Shown here piece by piece: positions 55,553 to 64,000 of a DNA stretch of 64,000 nt. The notes beneath the pieces were generated by a model. The model was not told the origin of the DNA. It worked only from the letters and a program-made list of their open reading frames with translations, and did no database searches. The stretch spans positions 248,365,218 to 248,429,217 of the forward strand of contig NC_081406.1 of NCBI RefSeq assembly GCF_030272615.1, in the 5' to 3' direction. Numbering within the stretch: position 1 is the stretch's first letter; every line of letters starts with the position of its first letter. Source of the stretch: Cryptomeria japonica (taxonomy: Eukaryota; Streptophyta; Pinopsida; Cupressales; Cupressaceae). The position numbers were made by a program, and so were the translations under genes.

Positions 55553-55830
55553 TTCACCTTATTGACTTTTTTAGTTTGACGATCAATTTGAAGATGGAAC
55601 AACATATTAAATTTTGTTCTAGTCATAAATAATGTTGTTAAATTTCTAAAGCAAAATCAGGATTAAAATAATTTGGCATGATCACAATTTATTATTTATA
55701 ATGCAACATGCAATTCTACCATTGCTTTTATAAATATTGTACTACCAAAGTGACATTATTATCTTTTAACTTGACCCAACTAAAATGGGAAATCTTATTA
55801 AATTTATCAACCATCATCGAGATAGTATAA
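55545..55830 (-). pseudogene. Decayed Ty3 integrase core fragment
   Basis: Across frameshifts the minus strand retains MMVDKFNK.SHF, a DHDAKLF block at the second Asp region, NPDFALEIQQHYL, TRTKFNMLFHLQIDRQT and KVNK, in the order of a Ty3 integrase core (VVVDR..K..HF; SDRD..F; STAYHPQTDGQTE.VN). Every part is degenerate. Confidence 0.5.
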
Positions 55831-55957
55831 TATTTATTCTATATTTACTCAACTTAGAAATATAATAGGTACATACCACTACCCATTTATTTTTTAGGAC
55901 ATCATAAGAGTATGAAAGTTTCCATGAATGATAAAATTCAGCTACATAGGGTTGATA

Positions 55958-56720
55958 TGTTGGACACACCACAAGACTGAGAGGGGGAATGAATTAGTTT
56001 GGACCTCAAAATACTTTTCTTCTTATCTTTTGAACTTTAAACCACAATTAACTTATTATTGCAATTATGAAATATGAAATCACAAAGCACAATAAGCACA
56101 TGAACACTATATTTATGTAGAAAACCCTAAATAGGGAAAAACCATGGTAAGAATCACACTCATAATATGAATAATTGATTACAATATTTTAGGCTAAATA
56201 CCAAGGAGCTCACAACATCTAATAGGACTTGCAAGACTAAAGTGCACAACCTTAGGAAAAGATAAAAAGGACTTGCATTATTGAGACTCGCTATCTCAAT
56301 GCAAGATACAAATGACTGCACAAATTGCCAAACAGAACACACTGCCATAAATATTAAACAACTAAGAATAAGTTGAGAGGTAGAATGGAAGTAGAGTGAG
56401 ATTATGAGGTCTTAGATAAATATTGTGAGTAGAGAACACAAATTATGAATTGGAGTATAATCTAGAGGGAGATAATAATGCAATATAGTGGAGGTAATTA
56501 GAATAGTGTGTAATTATGAGGCTACATTATAGTGTAATCTATGATATAATTGGCATCAAAAGTTTAATAAAATGGTTGTGACCTATCATGTAAGGGAGCC
56601 CATTAAAAAAAGTTAGGAGTTGTAATCATGGTTATAATCTTGTAATATTAAATAAATAATAAGATTTTATTATCTTTGAGATGTTTATTTTGTGTGTGTA
56701 TTTTGATGTTAGTCTACATG
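55958..56720 (-). repeat. Copia-like LTR, minus orientation (right end unresolved)
   Basis: It starts TGTTGGACACACC followed by GACTGAGAGGGGG, the reverse of the CCCCCTCTCAGT ending seen in the other Copia-like LTRs. AAACCCTAAATAGGGAAAAACC matches the style of the element A LTR. No PBS lies at its left edge, so it is a 3' or solo LTR. Confidence 0.5.
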
Positions 56721-56828
56721 GTTGGATAATCCTTCATTAGACCCAAGTCTAATCATTAATATATTGAAAGGATATACTTGGTAAATCATTTCTTACACAT
56801 ACACATATGCGCACCCACACACACATAC

Positions 56829-56830
<2 letters not shown>

Positions 56831-56919
<89 letters not shown>
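56831..56919 (+). repeat. (AG)n microsatellite, 89 bp
   Basis: An uninterrupted AG run is preceded by an ACACACAC stretch. The 60-codon Arg-Glu frame over it is an artefact. Confidence 0.97.
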
Positions 56920-56922
<3 letters not shown>

Positions 56923-59480
56923 TTATTTTATAAAAATTAAATTAAATTCTAAAGAAGCTAACAAGCTATCACAACATTCCCATGAATAAATACCTCATCT
57001 ATCAAATAAAAAGTTGTCTCTAATAATTTTAAATTTTTATCAAAGTATATAGGGTAAATCAAATAACTAATTGAGAACTCTTTCAGGTAACTACTATTGT
57101 CTCCAAGCTACAAGTTCTTATTTTCATGCTATATATGGACCCGATTGTCCCACCCTCAAGAGATAACTATGGGATATTATTTATCATGGCAAACAACCCA
57201 TCATAAATTAGTTATATGTGGCATGTGAATGTTTTACTACAATAATGGCCTCAAATGACAAATGGAGAGGTATAGTAAGGGAAACTTCATTGCAAATTGA
57301 TTTTAGCTCCTTTATCTAGATGAATACACTCTTATATTTAACATCTAGAAATGGTACACTCACTAGACAAAAAAAAGGTGAGGTTTATTAAAATAGTAAA
57401 GAGATTGGATATATTTTCTATCTTTACCAAATGGGTTGAGTATAATGATTCTATAAACTATGAAGTAGTTATGTTAATTAATTTAGATCACTTCCATTGA
57501 ATTCACAAGTTATGAAAGATAATATAAACCTGAAATGCACCTTCAACTTTAACTATATGTAAGTTTTAAGTCAATTATTTATAGAACTTGTCAAACATTG
57601 GTGAAGTGAGATTATAAAAAATAAGAAGCATAAAGATGTATGTTCTAGTAAAAAAAATATTAGTCATAAAACATCCACAAAAATTAGAATAATAACACAA
57701 ATTCTAAAGAACATTTTGTTGCAAATGAAATAGTTGAAATGGAACTAAACATTCTCAATGAAATAGGTTTAATTCAAAAAAGAAAGTTCTCTTATCTAAA
57801 AACTAATAGATGTCCAGACAAATGTATAAAAATAAAATCTAGATAAATTTCATTAGCTAAAGATGAAAACAACATAAAACATTTTCACAACGTGAGTAGG
57901 GAAAGGAGGAGCTAAAAAATCACTTCTATCAAACCTCATCGAGGAGAATCTCTTACATAGCCCAAACTAATTCAAGTTGAATCAATTCCCATTTTTAGTG
58001 AATTACTTGGAAATGACTTGAGGATTAAAACTTGTAGGAACAAATAGACTTCTTCTAGTTCATTCCCTTGACTATCGTAAGTAAAGATAGTAAAATCTTC
58101 ATGGTGGCTTTCACTAAGGAAAGATCAATTTCAATTCCTTATAAGTGGACTCAAGAAAATCCTTAAGGCCTAATGTATTTCATGTTGCCTTCTAGAAATG
58201 TTGTTATATCATTGAGAAATAAGTTGTCGTGACTTTTAGTGAAGCCCAAAGATATAAAGGGTACTAAAGAACTCGATTGCATTTTTATTACACTAATCCC
58301 AAAGAATTCTTCCCTTGAATCTTTAATAGATGTTTCAAAAACATTCATTTATAACACTATATAAAATCCTTTCAAAATTAGCAAAGAACAATCTAAAAAT
58401 AGTGGTTGGACCTTTTCAAAATTCCCAAGAACAAAATTGCTTAATCTTGGAAAGATCCATCATTGAAGGTATAAAAACACTACACATCAGGGATAACTTT
58501 AATAAACCACCCCCCATGTAGAAGTATAAAATCTTGGTGAATCAGGTATTATTTTCGAGGGGAAATTTTCATATTTATGGCGAAATGTTTTTCAAATCTG
58601 GAAAAAAAATTAATTTTTGTTGGCAATTTTTTTTAGGGTATGAAAATTTCATAAAATCCTAGCGAATAATTCATTATTGTGTGGGGAAAATATATAATGT
58701 CGGAGATGAATGTTTTTAATTTCAAGGAAAAAATATGTGTATGGGCGAAAATTTATACTTGGAAGGAAAAAAAATTAAGTGTATTGGCGATTTTTATCTA
58801 CCATTTGAAAATTATTTAATTTATTCATGACTAATATTTTATTATTTATGGAAAAATAAATATTTTATTGACAATTTCATAAATTCATTGTCATTTTCCT
58901 TATCTATTAATAACCATTTCATCATCTAATTAATGCAACATCATGTTGAGTTTGGAATCTGCACGATGTATCGATAAGCACAACCTCATTGACACGTCAC
59001 ACATACCTAGAATCCATCAATGATTTAAAATCGTTTGATGATTGTAGATCAATGGCTGAAGTTTATTTCAGTCCAAATTTCTGAAGAAAACGTAATTCTC
59101 CAGAAAGTCCCCGGAATGGAATTGGAGATGGTAGATACATATCAAATCTAATTGAGTATTGAAATTTATTAATGCCTTGTCACTGAATTCTCTAACTGAG
59201 ATCCACTCAGCATGTACAACTTCCAATCTGGTAATTGATAGTGGTTTACAATTGTTTCCAATTTCGCACTCTCATGCATTTATGAGAAAGATTTATTGAG
59301 AGATACAAAAGATTTATAAAAATTTAAAGGAAAAAGGAATTAATACGATTGGTGAAGGAATTGCTAGTATCAAGAGCTATTTATAAACGATCTCCGCTTC
59401 TTTCTTCTTCAATTTGCCTTTGGAAGATAAATTGTCGAAACTTATGGTAGTTGAAATTATGCCTCCAGTTTAGGTCTTTA
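56920..59480. other. Intergenic DNA with a possible decayed coding stretch
   Basis: Minus strand 58348-58163 gives a 61-codon frame (FFGISVIKMQSSSLVPFISLGF), and two shifted frames continue to about 57880 (EDFTIFTYDSQGNELEEVYLFLQ). No family is recognised. 58530-58810 has repeated GGCGAAAATTT/GGCGAAATGTT words. Nothing else is supported. Confidence 0.35.
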
Positions 59481-59512
59481 GGATGTATAATTTGGTATTC
59501 AGATTTCTGAAG

Positions 59513-60067
59513 ATGGACACTACTACCCAGTTGAGAAGCACATCTGAGGAGGACCAAAGGGCCTTTTTGGGCTACATCAAAGACCCAACCCTTCAATTAG
59601 TTTGTAAGGAGGTCAGGATGTTCACTAATGAGGTTGTGAGGATGGTGTTGGGTCGAGAGGTTTTGAGAAATGATAATAGATACCGTGTGAAGATGGACAT
59701 TGTGTCTCGGTTATTGGCGTCTCTTCTGGACCTCAGAGGAGAAAAGGTGGATATGTTGATGCTGTTAAGAAGAGTGTTCAAAGAAGAATTCCTTGGGGAT
59801 GATGTTATTGTTGTTGTCTTTGCACAAGTAGGGGTGGGGATCCCTTGGGTGAGTGATTTACCCAAGCTTCTCCTCCCTGACCAAAATATGGCCAGACAAC
59901 CTTTTCTTTTGAACCTGAATGGTGAGAAGTTGACATGACATAGGAAATGGGTGTGGATTGGTCAGGATTTACTCCGAAAATGGTTTCTCCTGGATGAATT
60001 TCAAGACTATAGATGGCTTGAAGAATTCTCAGAGCTTCTCATCTCTGAAGAATCCTACTTAGATTGA
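59513..60067 (+). pseudogene. Unknown gene-like ORF with one TGA
   Basis: The frame starts MDTTTQLRSTSEEDQRAF and is open to TGA at 59936-59938, then continues in the same frame for 42 codons (KWVWIGQDLLRKWFLLDEF...) to TGA at 60065-60067. The total is 185 codons with soluble, mixed composition. Helix-forming stretches with LLASLLDLRGEKVDMLMLLRRVFKEEF recall no family I know. It may be one exon of a broken gene or transposon ORF. A frame beginning upstream at 59483 lacks an ATG. Confidence 0.45.
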
Positions 60068-60069
60068 GG

Positions 60070-61553
60070 ACAAGATCCTTAGGGTTACCCATGAAGGGTT
60101 TCGATTTTTTGTCTTGTTTTTTGTATACCACTAGTGCACCATCCAGTGTCAATGCCCTAGCTCCTAGTAGTTTTGTTTTTTTGGCTATTTCCTCGTAACC
60201 TCCCTCATTTTGGATTTAAAGTTTTGGAGGTTGAAAATTATAAAATTGCACAACATATTAATGAAAATTTTGCAAATTCCAATTCATTTCAGTTTGCCTT
60301 TTATGGATTTAAAAATATTTTCTATTTCATTGTATTATTAGTTCCTGCCATGCCATGGCAGGATACTTAGCATAATCATTATGTTCTGAAATAGCTTAAA
60401 TAGTTATTAATTTAATCATTATGTTCTGAAATAGCTTAAATAGTTATTAATTTGCGTGGATATAAAATTTAATTTTCACCATTGAAAAGTATAACATTTT
60501 AAACAAATATCAAATCTCATTAAATTAAATCTTGAGTAGAGAGAAAGGGAAATTCTATTTTGAACACAAGTTGGAATTATTAGATTCCAGATATGGGATA
60601 GTAATTAGAGGGAAGATAGTGTCAAACATAGCAGGTCTATTCTAATTTCTTATCTAAAGTTAAAGAACAAACTTAGTGTCACTTCTGAGATGACCTTTCT
60701 TATAAGATATTTGAAGTGCTTAACAAAGAAGTATTTGAAAAATAATAATGTCTATGAGCTACGTTAGTTCAACATTGTTGAGAATGAGGCAAATGATGAA
60801 GATTAAATTTAAGTTCTATCAATATTTAGGTGTAAGTGATACTGATTTTTTTAACTATAAAAAGTCAGTTGTTGCAATTCTATCATAACTATCATGCTAG
60901 ATTTGTGTTTATTTTGTTTGTTTCTATTTTGGTAGGTTGTTTACCTCTACTTTGTAGGTAGAGAGCTTACATGTTGAAGTTTGGGGACATTTTTTGTAGT
61001 CTTTGAATTGTAGAATTAAAAAAAAAGTTAAAGGTTATAGAAATTTAATTTACATATTTTAATATAAATTTTATACATTAATAAATATCTAGAATTAAAA
61101 TAATACACTTCTTAAATAAAATAAAATATTTTTTTAAATAAAAGTTCAAATTTTATTAAATGTAAGATTTTAAAGATGGAAATATATTTAATATCTTACA
61201 TACATGTGTTTAATATATTTATATCATATGATGCTTGTAATTTATAATTAAAATTATAATTAATTTAATTAATGATAAATAAATAAATGTATTAATTTAT
61301 TTTATATTTATTTTGAAGTATATCGCTTTATTCTAAATCTTTTTAATCTGTTTTTGTTTAAACAGATTAATTTCTAGTCACTACTTTGAATATGACTATT
61401 ATAAATTTATAAATATTGGGAATACTTTTAACTATTTATTACCATTATAATGTTCAACATATTAAAAAATAAAATATAATCAATATAATTTAAAAATAGT
61501 TTATTAACATTTTCAATACTATTATTCTTCATATATAATTTTGAGCACGCATA
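60070..61553. other. AT-rich intergenic DNA with a 40-bp exact duplication
   Basis: No gene is seen. 60373-60453 holds two identical consecutive copies of ATCATTATGTTCTGAAATAG and the next 20 bases (period 40). Confidence 0.5.
60373..60453. repeat. Exact 40-bp tandem duplication
   Basis: Both copies run AATCATTATGTTCTGAAATA... to ...TTATTAATTT without a mismatch, indicating a recent event. Confidence 0.95.
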
Positions 61554-61768
61554 CCATTGTCTGTTGGATGAGCATACATCAACGACGTAAGGTGTATTTT
61601 AGGCCAAATGTCGGAATGATAATTTTTTTTGCAAACTTCTACGGATAACACGTGTCATTGAACACCGACATGAAATAAAGGCTATGGCCCATAGAATGAT
61701 GAAGTGTCAAGTGATGCACGACATTTGGGTGGCAAAAATCTTATGTATAATGGGACCCACGGGAACTG
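61554..61768. repeat. Direct repeat copy A (~220 bp)
   Basis: It begins near TTGTCTGTTGGATGAGCAT and ends near ATAATGGGACCCA. It recurs at 63085-63300 with the same order of words: TTTTTTTTGCAAACTTC, ATTGAACACCGACA, TATGGCCCAT, GATGAAGTGTCA, TTTGGGTGGCAAAAATC. Confidence 0.88.
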
Positions 61769-61902
61769 AAAATAGGTATGTAGTGATATTGCTTTATGGT
61801 ACGCACATCACTGAAAGTGAATGGTTAACATTTAACCTTTAGGTGGCTTTAATGCCGGCTTGTGCGGACAAATTGTGCAGCTAAACTAGTACATGCGGAG
61901 GA

Positions 61903-62694
61903 ATGATGGCAGAGTTTGTGATTAATGTCAACGGTCGCCGTTGTTGGATGTTAGAAAATAGAATTGAGTGTGAGGTGTTTAAAGCTTTGGTGGATTGGAA
62001 TCCTAAGGGTCACGAAGTGTAGCTAGATTTTCATTTTCTCGATATCTTACTATCTTCACTTGCAGCGTTGTCTTGGGTTTTTTAAGCAACATGGAAGGAA
62101 ATTTCTCCTTCCATATTGATAAGAAATTAGTCCCATTTCTTGGATGATTTATGGGCATGAGGCTGAAAGGTTTGTTCTTGTTTAAGGATGAGCGGTTGTA
62201 CGAGAGTGAAAATATTTTTGGGAGAGGAAATTGTCCATGTATGTCATCGCTGCAAGACAAACATGGAGGCATATTCATTGATTGTCGCTTGGGGTTTCCA
62301 GTTTGAGGACGAGGTGAACAAGGTAAAAAATACCCTGAAAGTTGTAATTGATTCAAACTACCTGTTAGATCTAGATAGTATGTGTGCTCGTGTGGTCCCG
62401 AAGGTGGGCATTGTTCCTAAGAAAGGGGTGGCTAGTTCGGTGGGGCCGCTACCACTCATTCTATGGGTTGATGATGATTTGAAGGCAAGATGCAGAGCTC
62501 TTGCTTGGTGCGGGTGGCATACCTTCAAAATGTTCGCAAGGTTGATGCAATCTGATGATGTTTTAAGGGTCCTTCATGAAGTGGCATGGGCAGAGGTGGT
62601 TCAAGAGTTGTGACCAAGACCCAAGACTACCCAAGAAATGAAGCGGCTCTAAGAATTCTATGATGACCCGAAGTACAGGCCATTTCTGGGTTAA
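61903..62694 (+). pseudogene. Unknown gene-like region between direct repeats, broken into pieces
   Basis: Piece 1 (61903-62022) reads MMAEFVINVNGRRCWMLENR to TAG. A second frame (62084-62215) has MEGNFSFHIDKKLVPFLG, a TGA, then MRLKGLFLFKDERLYESE. A third (62188-62613) has EEIVHVCHRCKTNMEAYSLIVAWGFQF, PLILWVDDDLKARCRALAWCGWHTF and LHEVAWAEVVQEL, TGA; it continues in phase with KTTQEMKRL, TAA, EFYDDPKYRPFLG, TAA at 62692-62694. TGA and TAA here are one transition from CGA and CAA. No known family is recognised; CHRC may be part of a metal site. Confidence 0.45.
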
Positions 62695-63064
62695 TCCTGC
62701 TATAGTCAGTGGTGTTTGGTGTTGTTTGTTTGTATCTTTTTATTCCATGTCTATTTTCTCCCCAACTTTGTATGTACGAGGGGATGTTTGGCAACAATTT
62801 TGGCATGCCGAATTAGAATTCTAGGGTTTTTGCATGTAGTAGGGTTTTTTTTTTGTTGGGAATGGTGGTTTTTGGAGTGTTTTTTGCAGTGGCAGAACTC
62901 TGGTGGTTTTTTTATACCACCTATACTTGCATATTTGTAATATTTTATTTAAAAGTAATACAATACAAAAATTATGGATAAGAAAAATGAAATATCATGC
63001 AAGTTTTGAAATTTTATATTTAATTCATTTAATTTATATTTAAATCCTACTGATAATGGGATGA
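62695..63064 (+). other. Downstream region of the unknown gene
   Basis: No gene is seen. T-rich sequence with ATATTTGTAATATTTTATTT near 62930 could be a 3' UTR or polyadenylation region. Confidence 0.4.
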
Positions 63065-63065
63065 A

Positions 63066-63395
63066 CGACAACTAACAATGGATAGCGTCGTCTGTTGGAT
63101 GAGCATGGATCAATGTCTTAAGATGTATTTTGGGCCGAATGTGGGATATCTAATTTTTTTTGCAAACTTCCACTGGAAACACATGTAATTGAACACCGAC
63201 ACAAAAGAAAGGTTATGGCCCATGGGACGATGAAGTGTCAGGTGACATGGCATTTGGGTGGCAAAAATCCTATGTATAATGGAACCCAAGACAACTAACA
63301 AAAGATATTGTTGTCCGTTGGATGAGCACAGATCAATGACGTAAGGTGTATTTCGGGCCGAATGTGGGAACGATAAACATTTTTGCAAACTTCTA
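63066..63395. repeat. Direct repeat copies B (full) and C (partial), tandem
   Basis: Copy B spans about 63085-63300 and copy C about 63308-63395. The shared lead-in ACAACTAACAA before each (63069 and 63292) shows a tandem period of about 223. Copy C stops after GCAAACTTCTATCAG. Confidence 0.85.
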
Positions 63396-64000
63396 TCAGA
63401 AGACTTCTATAAACGATAAACATTTAATTAAGTATAGTTAAATTCTAAATTTGTAATTGTATACTTAATTAAGTGTAATCCATTTTGGGCAGAAGTTGTA
63501 AAGGATTAAAAAATCTTCAAAAACATTCCCAAAAAGTGAGTGTGATGTGTTAGATTGTCAATCCTCAGAATTTAGAAAGAAGCAATGAATTTTTTTCCCT
63601 ACGGTAGTGAATAGTTATTAATAATAATTTATAAAATTACAACACGATTCTAGAAATTTTTCCATTTAGGTTTTACTTTTGAACTTTTGAGGGTTTTCAA
63701 ACTAAGGGACTCATTGGTATTTCAATTCTTGGATAAACCAATAAATCCAGGGAGATTCAGAAATGACTACTAGATTGAGAAATGCAATAGAGTCTGTTTA
63801 TGCTAATCTATGCAAATAGATAATTTGGGTAAAATCTAGAACACCTACATCTCGTGTTTTTAATTTTTGAATCTCGTGGTTTACTATTTAGACTATCGAA
63901 CTAGAATTAGGGGTTCAACTTGAGGGTTAGACTTATTTTAAACCATTAAAAATAACAACAACGGGGAAAATGGATAGTACAACTAAAACCTAGGTGAACA
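63396..64000. other. Intergenic, nothing recognised
   Basis: AT-rich sequence with no frame, repeat or element edge that I can support. Confidence 0.5.

Noticed and set aside
56807-56989. 60-codon Arg-Glu repeat frame
   Set aside because: It is the translation of the AG microsatellite.

Overview
The window is plant nuclear DNA: AT-rich, with one intron-containing plant cell-wall gene lost in decayed, mutually nested LTR retrotransposons and DNA transposons. Old retroelements with most stops of the TAG type, long element-filled gaps and a single host gene in 64 kb suggest a large-genome seed plant. A conifer is my best guess, but nothing seen here fixes the species.

Layout. 1-8.75 kb: the tail of a Copia-like LTR, then the PBS and 5' LTR of a minus-strand Tat/Ogre-like Ty3 element, whose U3 is split by a 6.8-kb TIR transposon (1881-8700). 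That transposon carries palindromic subterminal repeats, a 2.4-kb satellite array with a 602-bp higher-order period, and a three-exon gene of unknown function. 8.75-13.9 kb: the start of a minus-strand Copia element and a minus-strand retroelement remnant. 13.9-16.6 kb: a pectinesterase gene (pro-region plus catalytic domain, one intron), the only convincing host gene. 18.3-19.3 kb: an inverted copy of the 10.5-11.1 kb retroelement remnant. 21.6-31.0 kb: a short pol-less Copia-like element (TRIM-like) whose 3' LTR is split by a Tat-like Ty3 element (23.1-30.8 kb, protease kept, RT lost). The 5' LTR of that element is in turn split by a 1.24-kb TIR element with eleven GGGGGCCC palindromes. 31.7-35.1 kb: a minus-strand Ty3 chromovirus-type pol with its 3' LTR.

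37.1-53.2 kb is a three-level nest. A minus-strand Ty3 gag is split by a minus-strand LTR element (37661-52691). The gag-like ORF of that element is split by a plus-strand LTR element (42614-50666). The two inner levels share an unusual plan: iMet-type PBS, a coiled-coil/zinc-knuckle gag-like ORF, then a second ORF of about 1000 codons in place of protease, integrase, RT and RNase H. The second ORFs of the two elements are recognisably homologous. I consider this the best candidate for an under-described system in the window.

53.2-64 kb: a Ty3 LTR, an integrase scrap, a long hairpin, a Copia-like LTR, a GA microsatellite, and two unknown gene-like ORFs, one flanked by direct repeats of about 220 bp.

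All boundaries and homologies come from reading by eye; no alignment or database search was run.
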